Source: Gammaproteobacteria bacterium (GTDB taxonomy: Bacteria > Pseudomonadota > Gammaproteobacteria > Burkholderiales > Rhodocyclaceae). Taken from it: 64,000 nucleotides of DNA. The position numbers and the translations under genes were made by a program. Location: NCBI GenBank assembly GCA_029289235.1, contig JARFTZ010000055.1:92244-156243 (forward strand). The letters run 5' to 3'. Positions 48,258-56,689 of the stretch are shown piece after piece (the stretch's first letter is position 1; each line of letters starts with the position of its first letter). The notes beneath the pieces were generated by a model. It was not told the DNA's origin. It made no database searches and worked only from the letters and a program-made list of their open reading frames with translations.

Positions 48258-49700
48258 ATGAAGCACCCCAGCCGCCTTGCCCGCCTGCCCGTCATCATCG
48301 GCGCATTGTTGCTCGCCGGCTGCGCCGTCGGCCCCGACTACGAGCGACCGGCCTTCGACCTGTCCGCCGCGTGGCGCTCGGGCGGAGCGGCCGACGTCCC
48401 GACGCAGACGCTGCGCAAGGCCGACACGCTCGGCGAGCGCTGGTGGTCGATCTACGCCGACCCGGTACTCGACCGGCTGATCGACGAAGCGCTCGAACAC
48501 AACGCCGACGCCCGGGCCGCCGCGGCGCGCGTGCTGGAAGTGCGCGCCCTGGCGCGGGCCACCGACGCCGACCTGTATCCGACCGTCTCCGCCGGACTCA
48601 CCGGCAAACGCACGAAAAGCTCGGAACTCGGCACGTACCCGCTCGGCACCATGCCGCGCATCCAGAACGACCACGTCGCAACCCTCGACGTCAGCTACGA
48701 GATCGACCTCTGGGGCAAGTACCGCCGCGCCAGCGAAGCCGCCCAGGCACAACTCTTCGCCGCCGAGTCGGCGCGCGACGCGGTCCGCCTGTCGCTGATC
48801 GCCCAGGTCGCGCAGCAGTACTTCGCGCTGCTGGCCAGCGACGCGCAGTTCGCCGTCACCGAACGCCTGCTGACGACGCGCACCGAGGCGCTCGATCTCT
48901 TCACCCGTCGCCAACAGGCCGGCACGCTGTCCGAATACCAGTTGCACCAGGCCGTCGCCGAACAGGCGGCAACGCGCAGCCAGCTCGCCGGCCTGCGCCA
49001 GATTCAGGAGCGCAACGAAAGCGCCCTGGCCGTCCTGCTCGGCCGCTCGCCGCGCGAGGTCATGGAAGCCCGGGTGGAACGCGGAACCCCTCCGCAAATC
49101 AAGGAGCTGATCACTCCGGCGGGACTGCCCTCGGACCTGTTGCTGCGCCGCCCTGACCTGCGCGAAGCCGAACAGCAACTGATCGCCGCCAACGCCGCGA
49201 TCGGCGTCGCGCGCGCGCAGTTCTTCCCGTCACTCGCACTGACCGGCTACCTGGGCAGCGAAAGCACCGCGTTTTCAAAACTATTCACCGGCCCAGCGGC
49301 CACCTTCTTCTTCGCCGCCAACGTCACGCAACCGATCTGGAACGCCGGGCGCATCGCCGCCGGCGTTGACGCCTCGGAAGCGGTGCGCGACCAGGCGCTG
49401 GCGGCCTACCGGAAGGCCGTCGCCAACGCCTTCAAGGACGTACGCGATGCCCTCGCCGCGCAAACCGCCGCACGTGAAACCTTCGACGCCGAAACGATCC
49501 GCGCCGCCGCCCTCGAAAAAGCCCTCAAGCAGGCCCACCTGCGCTTCGACGCCGGCATCGCCAGCCAACTCGACGTCCTAGACGTCGAACGCAACCTGCT
49601 GAACGCCGAACTCGTTCGCATCGACAGCGAACGCGCCCACAAGGCCGCGCTGGCAGACATGTTCAAGGCGCTGGGGGGAGGCTGGGAAGCAGCGCAGTAA
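48258..49700 (+). CDS. oprM: Outer-membrane efflux lipoprotein (NodT/OprM family)
   Basis: A 480-residue trimeric outer-membrane channel that completes the acrAB pump. The lipobox is GALLLAGC (C22), followed by AVGPDYERPAFD, the usual NodT-family start. Helical repeats include VSYEIDLWGKYRRASEAAQ, RRPDLREAEQQLIAANAAIG and the WNAGRIAAGVDASEA segment. ATG 48258 with AGGAA upstream is preferred; another in-frame ATG at 48240 overlaps the acrB stop. Its 3' end has a decayed partial copy downstream at 51022-51127. Confidence 0.93.
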   Translation: MKHPSRLARLPVIIGALLLAGCAVGPDYERPAFDLSAAWRSGGAADVPTQTLRKADTLGERWWSIYADPVLDRLIDEALEHNADARAAAARVLEVRALARATDADLYPTVSAGLTGKRTKSSELGTYPLGTMPRIQNDHVATLDVSYEIDLWGKYRRASEAAQAQLFAAESARDAVRLSLIAQVAQQYFALLASDAQFAVTERLLTTRTEALDLFTRRQQAGTLSEYQLHQAVAEQAATRSQLAGLRQIQERNESALAVLLGRSPREVMEARVERGTPPQIKELITPAGLPSDLLLRRPDLREAEQQLIAANAAIGVARAQFFPSLALTGYLGSESTAFSKLFTGPAATFFFAANVTQPIWNAGRIAAGVDASEAVRDQALAAYRKAVANAFKDVRDALAAQTAARETFDAETIRAAALEKALKQAHLRFDAGIASQLDVLDVERNLLNAELVRIDSERAHKAALADMFKALGGGWEAAQ

Positions 49701-49728
49701 AGCGAGGCAGATAATCTACCGAATTTAT

Positions 49729-49768
49729 TAAAGTATATTTTATTTGAAATATACTTCGATATACTTTA
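49729..49768. promoter_or_regulatory. AT-rich half-site array before the AAA ATPase gene
   Basis: Three copies of an AGTATAT-type half-site lie here, one forward and two reversed. AAGTATATTT (49731-49740) and AAATATACTT (49747-49756) form an exact inverted repeat with a six-base spacer, and TAAAGTATAT (49729-49738) also pairs with ATATACTTTA (49759-49768). The sequence is unlike its GC-rich neighbours and sits just upstream of ATG 49796, so it looks like an operator/promoter of the ATPase gene. Confidence 0.5.
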
Positions 49769-49795
49769 GTAGTTTTATTTAACTTCGGAACTGAC

Positions 49796-50980
49796 ATGGA
49801 CCCTGTACGCAATCCCTTTGCACCTGGCGCCGGCAGTCGGCCACCAGAATTTGCCGGCCGCGACGCCATTCTCAACGATGCTGAGATTGCCATCAAGCGG
49901 GCATTGATCGGCAAGCAAAACAGGTCACAGATGTTGCTCGGCTTGCGCGGAGTCGGCAAGACGGTACTCCTGAACAAGATCGAAGAGATGGCGGAAAACG
50001 CGGGGCATGTAGCTTCGTTCATCGAAGCACCGGAAGGCAGGCCGTTGAGCGAACTGCTAGTCCCGAAACTGAACCACGCTCTACGAAAACTCTCGCTAAC
50101 CGAGCAAGCGAAGGCAAAAACTCATCAGGCACTGCGAGCGCTTCGATCCTTCGCATCAGCCTTCAAGTTGTCTTATGGCGAAACCACCTTGTCCGTCGAT
50201 CCAGAAGTGGGCATCGCCGACAGCGGAGATCTGGAAAGTGACTTGCCGGACCTATTCATTCGCGTCGGAGAAGCGGCCAAGGCTGCCGGCAAAGCCTGGA
50301 CGCTGCTGATTGATGAAGTCCAGTACCTGCGGACGAAAGACTTGGCGGCGTTAATCGTGGCCCTGCACAAAATCAGTCAGAAAGAACTCCCGGTACTGTT
50401 TTTCGGCGCTGGTTTGCCGCAGGTCGCTGCTCTGTCTGGCGACGCCAAGTCGTATGCCGAGCGACTCTTTCATTATCCAGCAGTAGGCCCGCTACTCCCC
50501 GATGACGCAAAAAGTGCCATCAGGCAACCCATCGAAGATGAGGGCGAAAGCATCAGTGACGACGCCTTGAACGAGATACTGTTTCAGACCAAATGCTATC
50601 CGTACTTTCTTCAGGAATGGGGCTACCAGTGCTGGAACATTGCGCAAGGACCCCGGATTGATGCTGCTGACGCAAAGCAAGCTGCCGAGGAAGCAACCCG
50701 GCGCCTGGATGACGGTTTTTTCAAAGTGCGGTTTGATCGACTCACCCCCAAAGAGCGCGAGTATGTAATCGCGATGGCCAAGCTGGGCCCCGGCCCGTAT
50801 CGATCATCTGATATCGCGGAAGCACTGGGTGAAACACATCAAAGTCTGGGGCCACGCAGATCCCAAATCATCAGCAAAGGGATGATCTACAGCCCATCGC
50901 ATGGCGACATCGCTTTCACAGTACCGATGTTCAACGACTATTTGATTCGCAACTTCGTAGACCGGCCCTACAGGGCATAG
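49796..50980 (+). CDS. AAA-family ATPase of unknown function
   Basis: A 394-residue P-loop ATPase. Walker A is LLGLRGVGKTVLLNKI (about 46-61) and Walker B is WTLLIDEVQYL. The fold resembles archaeal-type/AAA_16 ATPases with a C-terminal winged-helix half (KEREYVIAMAKLGPGPYRSS, then DIAEALGE). It has no membrane segment. It looks richer in AT codons than its neighbours and is flanked by an AT-rich operator on one side and a decayed duplicate of the oprM 3' end on the other, so it may be an acquired gene. It may belong to a defence or mobile system, but no partner is present. Confidence 0.85.
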   Translation: MDPVRNPFAPGAGSRPPEFAGRDAILNDAEIAIKRALIGKQNRSQMLLGLRGVGKTVLLNKIEEMAENAGHVASFIEAPEGRPLSELLVPKLNHALRKLSLTEQAKAKTHQALRALRSFASAFKLSYGETTLSVDPEVGIADSGDLESDLPDLFIRVGEAAKAAGKAWTLLIDEVQYLRTKDLAALIVALHKISQKELPVLFFGAGLPQVAALSGDAKSYAERLFHYPAVGPLLPDDAKSAIRQPIEDEGESISDDALNEILFQTKCYPYFLQEWGYQCWNIAQGPRIDAADAKQAAEEATRRLDDGFFKVRFDRLTPKEREYVIAMAKLGPGPYRSSDIAEALGETHQSLGPRRSQIISKGMIYSPSHGDIAFTVPMFNDYLIRNFVDRPYRA

Positions 50981-51021
50981 TGCGCGCTAATCGCCAGCAA
51001 TGCGCAGGTGCGCCGCCACCC

Positions 51022-51127
51022 CTGCCCTGGAACGCCGGGCGCATCCACAACGAACGCGCTCACTAGGCCGCGCAGGTGGACATCTTCAAGGCACTGAGGG
51101 GACGCTGGGACGCGCCGCGGCAAGTGA
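51022..51127 (+). pseudogene. Decayed fragment of an efflux outer-membrane gene 3' end
   Basis: The DNA CTGGAACGCCGGGCGCATC at 51027-51045 matches oprM around 49337 exactly. Immediately after it, about 75 bases resemble the last 75 bases of oprM (49624-49700). Read in one frame the stretch gives WNAGRI, then NERAH, a stop (TAG), AAQVDIFKALRGRWDAP, against oprM WNAGRI and SERAHKAALADMFKALGGGWEA. So two segments are fused with the part between deleted, and there is a stop inside. It is a remnant of a duplicated or related NodT-family gene. Confidence 0.72.
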
Positions 51128-51353
51128 CAGGAAAGCGGTTGGTCAGGGCACCCGGATCAACCGCTTCGAAGTTGAGGAGTCTGATTTTTGATGCTGGCTG
51201 ACACAGCGGAGACCTGCCAGAAGGAGGCCTCCTTCTCAAGGAGGGTTCAACATCAAAGGATCGCTTGCCGTCCGCAATTGCGCCAGATTTGGCGCAAACC
51301 TTGCCGCGCGAAGCGAATGGCGCGGCCGACTCAGCGCGCCGCAACCCCAAGAC
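51128..51353. other. Intergenic stretch with several inverted repeats
   Basis: The rest of the 373-base gap after the AAA ATPase gene has no credible ORF. It contains three exact inverted repeats: AAGCGGTTG (51133-51141) with CAACCGCTT (51158-51166), the 18-base palindrome AGAAGGAGGCCTCCTTCT at 51220-51237, and TTGCGCC (51278-51284) with GGCGCAA (51291-51297). They could be transcript ends or remnants of the accessory patch. No U-run follows any of them. Confidence 0.4.
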
Positions 51354-52517
51354 TTACTCTTCGCGACCGGCCGCGACGACTCTGTTGCGACCGGCTGCTT
51401 TTGCCTTGTAAAGCGCGGCATCAGAGATTGCGAGAACCTCGGACAAATCGGCGTGATGTGGCGAGCGTTCTGCGACACCGATGCTCACTGACACGTTCAA
51501 GGATCCGCGCGGCGAAGAAATCGTCGTCCGCTCCACCGCCAAGCGCAGCCGCTCGGCAACGGCCAGCGCGCGATCCATCGAGGTGTCGGGAAGCAAGGCA
51601 ACGAACTCTTCACCTCCATAACGGCACCAGATATCGTTCGTTCGCAACGCCGCCTGGGCGGATCGCGAGACTGCAACCAATGCTGCGTCACCGGTCTGGT
51701 GGCCGTATTGATCATTGAAGAGCTTGAAATGATCGATATCGACCGAAAGAATCGAGAATGAAGAGCCATGACGCTTGCTTCGGGACCACTCCTTGTCGGC
51801 AAACTCGGTAAAGGCGCGGCGATTGTAGGCGTCGGTCAGTGTGTCACGGCGTGCTTGGGCGTGGATTTCCTCCTGAAGCCTTTGCGACGTATGCAAGGTC
51901 AACAAAACGGTGATCATCGGGAAGCTGATGAGCGACGTTGCAATCCAGAACAAGCGCGGTAGCGCTGGCGAGAACGAGAACGTCAAATCAAAAACGCCAC
52001 CCGCCACGCGCCAAAGGCAGATGAATGCCAACAAGACAAACAAGACGCCGATCAAGCGAAACGTGTGGTTGCCTTTCGCTGTTTTCGCCGTCAAACAGGC
52101 GTAAGCCGTGTAGATATCGAACGCCAGAAACACCACATTCTGGGTAACGACTCCGACCGGATAATTAGGATCCGCCAAGACAAACCAGGCCAGGACTGCG
52201 TTGGCGACCACACACAACAGCACGCCTGAGGCGAACGGCGGTTCCCGGCCGGTCGCTTTCACTATCCCGAAATTGAACAGCATCAGCCCCGGGAGCAGGA
52301 AGAGATTCGAAACGATTTCGCTCAACACCACGGGTGCTTGATTCCGTAGAGAAAACAAGAACAGACCGATGGCAAACATCAAGGACCCGAGAGCCCAGTC
52401 TTTCGCCGGCGGGTAGTTGCGCTGCACGCTCCATAGGTAGACCAGAACGACCGTCTGTCCGATATTGATCCCTACATAGATCAGCACCAAGGTTCTGATA
52501 TCGAGAACAGCGGCCAT
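51354..52517 (-). CDS. Membrane diguanylate cyclase
   Basis: A 387-residue protein with about seven hydrophobic segments (1-215) and a C-terminal GGDEF domain (from about 225). The active-site signature is RYGGEEFVALLPDT, so it should make c-di-GMP. The inhibitory I-site RxxD is present (RTND, five residues before GGEEF), suggesting product feedback. The membrane part has no recognised ligand-binding domain and may sense a small or lipophilic signal. It is transcribed away from acpH, with a start at 52517. Confidence 0.93.
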   Translation of the reverse strand: MAAVLDIRTLVLIYVGINIGQTVVLVYLWSVQRNYPPAKDWALGSLMFAIGLFLFSLRNQAPVVLSEIVSNLFLLPGLMLFNFGIVKATGREPPFASGVLLCVVANAVLAWFVLADPNYPVGVVTQNVVFLAFDIYTAYACLTAKTAKGNHTFRLIGVLFVLLAFICLWRVAGGVFDLTFSFSPALPRLFWIATSLISFPMITVLLTLHTSQRLQEEIHAQARRDTLTDAYNRRAFTEFADKEWSRSKRHGSSFSILSVDIDHFKLFNDQYGHQTGDAALVAVSRSAQAALRTNDIWCRYGGEEFVALLPDTSMDRALAVAERLRLAVERTTISSPRGSLNVSVSIGVAERSPHHADLSEVLAISDAALYKAKAAGRNRVVAAGREE

Positions 52518-52632
52518 TGTTAGCGCAAGCGGAAGAAAGGTGGCAGTTTATACCCCGCCGGACCGGCCAGGAATCTGGAAGGCCCGGGGGAAGCCGCTGG
52601 CGTATTGCTCGCCATGCGGCCGATTTCGCGCT

Positions 52633-53241
52633 TCAGCACTGAGAAAACACGCTCCGCGAGCCTCCGCGCCACCGGCTGGCAAACGCCGCCGCATCAGGCA
52701 GAAACGCCCGGAGGTCGTTCTCGAAACCTTCGGGATCGGCCAGAAACTCCTCGATGCCGCCGCCGAGCGGATTGGCGCGGCTGAGGCGGTGGATGGCCAT
52801 GCGGTCGATCGCCCGACCAACGGCTGCGACGTTGCGGTAGGAGCCGAGCCAGTTGTATCGGCACATCAGGTCGGCAATTTCACGCGCTCTTTCCGGCAAC
52901 AGCGCCGTGTTGGCGTCCAGCTCGGCATAGAGGCGGACGGCGTAGTCATCGAGCGGTTCGGCGCAGTAATCAGCCCAGTCGCGAGCGAGCAGGTGGTCGT
53001 AGAAGAGATCGACGAGCACACCGCCGACGCGCCGACGCAGCGGACTGATCCGCGCGCGGCTGGCGATGAACGCCGGGTGCCGGTCGGCGAAACTGTCGAT
53101 CGCCCGGTGCAGCGCCACGCCGGATGCCAGCGGCGGCGGCAGCCCGGCCGGCAGCGGCCCCTTGACGAAATCGCCCATCAGGCCGCCGATGCGGTCGGCC
53201 TCGGCATCGCCGGCCAGGAAGGCGTGAGCCAGGAAGTTCAT
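52633..53241 (-). CDS. acpH: Acyl carrier protein phosphodiesterase
   Basis: Removes the 4'-phosphopantetheine group from holo-ACP. The 202-residue protein is HD-related and has the family start MNFLAHAFLAGD, GLMGDFVKGPLP, the GVALHRAIDSFADRHPAF segment, a LVDLFYDHLLARDW motif and NWLGSY. AcpH is a cytoplasmic metal-dependent hydrolase; physiological need is debated. It is preceded by the DUF1439-type gene with a one-base gap, so the acpH-DUF1439-MESH1 genes form one minus-strand unit. Confidence 0.9.
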   Translation of the reverse strand: MNFLAHAFLAGDAEADRIGGLMGDFVKGPLPAGLPPPLASGVALHRAIDSFADRHPAFIASRARISPLRRRVGGVLVDLFYDHLLARDWADYCAEPLDDYAVRLYAELDANTALLPERAREIADLMCRYNWLGSYRNVAAVGRAIDRMAIHRLSRANPLGGGIEEFLADPEGFENDLRAFLPDAAAFASRWRGGSRSVFSQC

Positions 53242-53242
53242 G

Positions 53243-53707
53243 CTACATCGCGATGTCGAGCCGACCCGGCAGGACCTTCACGGCGGAGATCTGCTTGCCG
53301 ATGAAGCTGTCGTCCCGGTAGATCTCGACGCCTTCGAGGCGTGGCAGGACAGCCTGATTGACAAGGGCCTTGAGCAGTTCGACGTCCTTTTCCTTGATGC
53401 CGGGCGCGCTGAGCGAGACCAGCGCCATGCGGGTCGCCAGCAGCGAACCGGTCTCCTGCCGCCACTGGGGCGTCATGTTGGCGCAGAGGGCGACGTCGCC
53501 GGGAATCATCCTCGCGCGCACGGTCGCGCATAACGTCGCATGGCCGTCGAGCAGCGTGATCTTCGGCGCAAGCACCTGCACGTCGCGGTGCTGTTTCTCG
53601 GCCAGTTTCTCCGCCACGAACCGATTGAGCGTGGCCTCCGAGATATCAATGGCCCGCGCGGAGGAACAGCCGAGCAGCAAGGCCAATGCGAAAAGTGCAG
53701 TTTTCAT
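53243..53707 (-). CDS. DUF1439-like (YceB-like) exported protein
   Basis: A 154-residue protein with a signal peptide ([19 protein letters not shown]). A lipobox-like LLLGC suggests a lipoprotein, but cleavage at ARA-I is also possible. The mature part resembles the DUF1439/YceB family: [37 protein letters not shown] and the late [19 protein letters not shown]. The family binds lipids or is of unknown role. It overlaps the next gene (HD hydrolase) by four bases and is one base from acpH. Confidence 0.8.
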   Translation of the reverse strand: MKTALFALALLLGCSSARAIDISEATLNRFVAEKLAEKQHRDVQVLAPKITLLDGHATLCATVRARMIPGDVALCANMTPQWRQETGSLLATRMALVSLSAPGIKEKDVELLKALVNQAVLPRLEGVEIYRDDSFIGKQISAVKVLPGRLDIAM

Positions 53708-54231
53708 GGTTGTGGCGGCCGGGTTCTCCAGGCTTCGTCGAAAAGCCGTTCGAGTTCGGGATGGACGCCGCGCAGGCCGTCGACCACGGCCAAGGCCCAG
53801 TCGAAATACGCCTGCTGCCGTTCCAGCGACCAGCCTGCGGGCGGGCTGTGGGCGATATCGCGGAGGTTGCAGATCTTGTCGGCCAGCTTGACGAGCTTGG
53901 CGCGCTGGCTGATCTCCCCGGCGTGGACGACCTGCAGGCGCTTGCGCTCGGCCTTGGGCAGCGACTTGTCGTCGGTGACTTCGAGCACGATCGCGGCGAC
54001 CTCCGGCCCGAACTCGCGCAGGAGTTCCTCCGCAGTCGTGTCGGTGTCCTCGATGGTGTCGTGCAGGACGGCGGCGATGAGCGCGGTTTCGTCGTCCACG
54101 TGCGCCTCGTTGGCCAGCACGTTGGCCAAGGCGATCGGGTGGTTGATGTAGGGGGACGCGGCGACATCTTTGCGCCGCTGGTCACGGTGCTTGTGCGCGG
54201 CAAAGGCAAGGGCGAAAATCAGTCGGTTCAT
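53704..54231 (-). CDS. HD-domain phosphohydrolase of the MESH1/RelA-SpoT hydrolase type
   Basis: A 175-residue small alarmone hydrolase-like protein. The HD residues are seen in [12 protein letters not shown] (H), the [12 protein letters not shown] region (second histidine) and [19 protein letters not shown] (HD pair and ED). Later, [12 protein letters not shown] matches the catalytic N-x2-D region of the SpoT family. It lacks the synthetase, TGS and ACT domains, so it would only degrade (p)ppGpp or related nucleotides. ATG 54231 begins the domain; the open frame upstream is not conserved. A divergent small gene starts 18 bases away. Confidence 0.88.
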   Translation of the reverse strand: MNRLIFALAFAAHKHRDQRRKDVAASPYINHPIALANVLANEAHVDDETALIAAVLHDTIEDTDTTAEELLREFGPEVAAIVLEVTDDKSLPKAERKRLQVVHAGEISQRAKLVKLADKICNLRDIAHSPPAGWSLERQQAYFDWALAVVDGLRGVHPELERLFDEAWRTRPPQP

Positions 54232-54249
54232 GGTTGCCGGATCACGGAA

Positions 54250-54435
54250 ATGGAAGCTTATATCAACAGGAAGAACGGAAAACGCTACATCGTCATCGCC
54301 GAGGGCATCGACTGCACCAATGCCCGCGACGGAACGCCTGTCATCGTATACCACCCGGAGGAAAAGCCCGAACTGGTATGCGTCCGCGAAAAGGCCGAAT
54401 TTCTCGTCAAATTCGATCCTGAACCGGCGCAATGA
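54250..54435 (+). CDS. Small hypothetical protein
   Basis: A 61-residue hydrophilic protein, [19 protein letters not shown] and then [20 protein letters not shown] ending VKFDPEPAQ. The strand-turn pattern with a KGxxY-like opening and the ending EKAEFLVKF recall the DUF1653 fold (small all-beta domain). The assignment is tentative. It is divergent from the MESH1-like gene, 18 bases from its start, so the two may share a control region. No ribosome-binding site of note is seen. Confidence 0.6.
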   Translation: MEAYINRKNGKRYIVIAEGIDCTNARDGTPVIVYHPEEKPELVCVREKAEFLVKFDPEPAQ

Positions 54436-54497
54436 CTCGCCCGTTTCGCATCCTTCAAAGCTATCCGCTATGGGGACGAACATCCTGAAAACAAGGA

Positions 54498-54525
54498 CTT
54501 GAAAATACCTGCAAAGCACCTTAAC
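54498..54525 (+). promoter_or_regulatory. Candidate sigma32 heat-shock promoter
   Basis: The -35 is an exact match to the sigma32 consensus CTTGAAA (54498-54504). Twelve bases later CACCTTAAC (54517-54525) resembles the sigma32 -10 CCCCAT-type element, but degenerate. It lies about 55 bases before the first hsp20 gene, fitting heat-shock control of the three-gene unit. Confidence 0.5.
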
Positions 54526-54578
54526 TAAGGGTACGAGAGGGGATGCCATAACCCTCGCAACCCGGAAAGGAGCTCTGC

Positions 54579-55010
54579 ATGTACTACCGTTCATTGTTCC
54601 CCCGCGACCTGTTCGCGGAACTTGACCGGCTGCAACGCGAACTTCAGCAGTCGGTCGATCCCAACCCCAGCATCCGCGGCCTGACCCGCGGCTTTCCCGC
54701 GCTGAACGTCGGCGGCACGCCGAAGACGGTGGATATCTACGCCTTCGCGCCCGGCATCGATCCAGCGACGCTGGACGTGCAACTGGTGAAGGGCATGCTC
54801 ACCATCGCCGGCGAGCGGAAGATCGACCCGGTGCCGGAGAAGGCCACGCTGCATATCGACGAACGCTTCGCCGGTCGCTTCCGCCGTGTCGTCTCGTTGC
54901 CCGACGACGCCGATCCGAACGCGATCGAGGCCAAGTACAAGGACGGCGTCCTGCACGTGCGCATCCAGCGCAAGGAAGAAGCGCAGCCACGGCGCATCAC
55001 CATTCAGTAA
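54579..55010 (+). CDS. Small heat-shock protein Hsp20, first of three
   Basis: A 143-residue alpha-crystallin-domain chaperone that keeps denatured proteins soluble. The N-terminal arm has [20 protein letters not shown]. The crystallin domain runs at about 45-135, with [20 protein letters not shown], the tight-loop [21 protein letters not shown] and the conserved [15 protein letters not shown] near the C-terminus. The domain ends with ITIQ rather than a classical I-x-I. It starts a tandem of three hsp20 genes behind a sigma32-like promoter, with a GGAG ribosome-binding site. Confidence 0.93.
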   Translation: MYYRSLFPRDLFAELDRLQRELQQSVDPNPSIRGLTRGFPALNVGGTPKTVDIYAFAPGIDPATLDVQLVKGMLTIAGERKIDPVPEKATLHIDERFAGRFRRVVSLPDDADPNAIEAKYKDGVLHVRIQRKEEAQPRRITIQ

Positions 55011-55023
55011 GAAGGAGGAGATC

Positions 55024-55404
55024 ATGAGCGAAAACAACGCCGTTGCCAAAGCCAGCGAACCCCGGCGCGACGAAGCCGCCCTGTTGCCGCCGACCGACGT
55101 GATCGAGGACGCCGGCGGAATCACGCTCTACGCCGACCTGGCGGGCGTGCCGAAGGACAAGCTCAGCCTGCAGGTCGAGGCCGACACGCTGACGATCGAG
55201 GGCGAGGTGGCGCTCGATCTGCCGGAAGGCATGGAATCGAGCCATGCGGAAGTCAGCTTGCCGCGCTATCGCCGCGTATTCACGCTGTCGCGCGAACTTG
55301 ATCCGGGCAAGGTCAGCGCCGAGTTCAACCAGGGCGTGCTCAAGCTGCGCATTCCCAAGGCCGAACACGCGCAGCCGCGCCGCATCGAGATTCAGGTTGC
55401 CTGA
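55024..55404 (+). CDS. Small heat-shock protein Hsp20, second of three
   Basis: A 126-residue Hsp20 with a short N-terminal arm. Crystallin features are GGITLYADLAGVPKDKLSLQ, the DTLTIEGEV turn, YRRVFTLSRELDPGKVSAEF and NQGVLKLRIPKAEHAQPRRI, ending IEIQ. ATG 55024 follows the AGGAGG ribosome-binding site at about 55013-55019. It lies 13 bases after the first hsp20 stop, so translation is coupled. Its sequence differs from the first by more than a simple duplication, so the genes have probably diverged in client range. Confidence 0.93.
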   Translation: MSENNAVAKASEPRRDEAALLPPTDVIEDAGGITLYADLAGVPKDKLSLQVEADTLTIEGEVALDLPEGMESSHAEVSLPRYRRVFTLSRELDPGKVSAEFNQGVLKLRIPKAEHAQPRRIEIQVA

Positions 55405-55455
55405 TGCCGGGAGGAGCACCCCGGGTGCTCCCCTCATCGCTCGAGGAGCGTAGAC

Positions 55456-55968
55456 ATGAACATGAACCTGGAAACCATCAAGGACAGTGTCGGCTCGCTT
55501 TGGGACAATCTCGCCGAAGGATGGAAGCATCTCACCCAGTCGGCTTCCGGCGCGCTGACGCGCTTCAAGCCGGGCGAGCAGACCGACCTCCCGGCCAAGG
55601 GCGAGGTGGACGACGCGTTCTACCTGCCCAGCCGCAGCTGGTCGATGCTCGGTGGCGACGTATTCGAGGACGACAAGCGCATCGTCGTGCGCCTGGAAGT
55701 GCCCGGCCTGGACAAGCAGGACATGACCATCGAGGCGCGCGACGACGCGCTGGTCATCTCGGGTGAAAAGCGTTTCGAGCGGGAAAGCACGGAAGGACGC
55801 TGGCGGATCATGCAATGCGCCTATGGCAGTTTCCGCCGTGTCGTGCCGCTCAATGTGCCCGTCCTCGCGGACAAGGCCAATGCGTCGTACAAGAATGGCG
55901 TGCTCCGCGTCGAACTGCCCAAGGCGTCGCCGGGCGCGCCGAAGACCGTAACGATCCGGGTGAAGTAA
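55456..55968 (+). CDS. Small heat-shock protein Hsp20, third of three
   Basis: A 170-residue Hsp20 with a longer N-terminal region (about 1-70). Crystallin motifs are KRIVVRLEVPGLDKQDMTIE, DDALVISGEKRFERESTEGR, YGSFRRVVPLNVP and SYKNGVLRVELPKASPGA. The ERESTEGRWR loop is longer than in the first two genes. It is cotranscribed with the other two, 51 bases after the second. The ending KTVTIRVK holds an I-x-[VI]-like element, as in oligomer-forming Hsp20. Confidence 0.93.
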   Translation: MNMNLETIKDSVGSLWDNLAEGWKHLTQSASGALTRFKPGEQTDLPAKGEVDDAFYLPSRSWSMLGGDVFEDDKRIVVRLEVPGLDKQDMTIEARDDALVISGEKRFERESTEGRWRIMQCAYGSFRRVVPLNVPVLADKANASYKNGVLRVELPKASPGAPKTVTIRVK

Positions 55969-55980
55969 ACCGCCTGACGC

Positions 55981-56646
55981 TTACTTCGCCACACGCCAGT
56001 CGAGCCGCGGCCAGCCGCGCTCGGCGGCGACGGCGGCGAGGCGCGGGTCGGGATTGACCGTTATCGGCTGATCGACGGATTCGAGCAGCGGCAGATCGTT
56101 GATCGAATCCGAATAGAAGACGGTGGCCGAAAAATCGCCAAATCCGCGTCCGGCGCGTTCGAGCCAGTCTTGCAGGCACACCATCTTGCGCTCCGCGTAG
56201 CAGATTTCACCGGCGATGCGTCCGGTGAAGGCGTCTTCGCGCACTTCCGCCGGCGCGGCCAGCACATCCAGCCCCAGCAAGCCGCCCGCCCCCTCGGCCA
56301 GGAAACTGTGGGTGGCGCTGATAACCAGCAGGCAGTCGCCGTCAGCGCGATGCTTCGCGACTGTCTGGCGGGCCGCAGCAGAGATCCGCGGTGCAACGCA
56401 GGAGACCAGAAAATCCTCGCGGCGCGCACGCCATTCGGCGACGGACGCGCCGGCAAGCAGGGACAGCTGGTATTCGATGTAGCCGACGATATCGAGCTGG
56501 CCTGCAAGGTAGCGGGCATGGTCGTCGATCTGCCGCTGCATCGCATCGGGGCCGGCCAGGCCGGCGGCCATCAGGTATTCGATCCAGAGGTGGTTGCTAT
56601 CCGCGTCCAGCAGGGTGTGGTCGAGGTCGAATAGAACAAGTTTCAT
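55981..56646 (-). CDS. HAD-IB family phosphatase (SerB-like), second copy
   Basis: A 221-residue HAD hydrolase. The nucleophile motif is LFDLDHTLLDADSNHLW, motif II is VISATHSFLAEG and motifs III/IV are FYSDSINDLPLLESV, with basic residues upstream. It is paralogous to 31246-31923 (same order FYSDS-[LI]-NDLPLL-x2-V). The substrate is unknown; small phosphoester or lipid phosphates are possible. It is convergent with hsp20 by 12 bases and is followed by the pfp gene further along the minus strand. Confidence 0.88.
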   Translation of the reverse strand: MKLVLFDLDHTLLDADSNHLWIEYLMAAGLAGPDAMQRQIDDHARYLAGQLDIVGYIEYQLSLLAGASVAEWRARREDFLVSCVAPRISAAARQTVAKHRADGDCLLVISATHSFLAEGAGGLLGLDVLAAPAEVREDAFTGRIAGEICYAERKMVCLQDWLERAGRGFGDFSATVFYSDSINDLPLLESVDQPITVNPDPRLAAVAAERGWPRLDWRVAK

Positions 56647-56689
56647 TGAGCATCAATTCATTGGGGGCGGCGAGCAGGAGTCGCCTCCC

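Noticed and set aside
51000..51191. 63-codon plus-strand ORF after the AAA ATPase
   Set aside because: It is an out-of-frame reading of the oprM-derived fragment; the frame that matches OprM has an internal stop.
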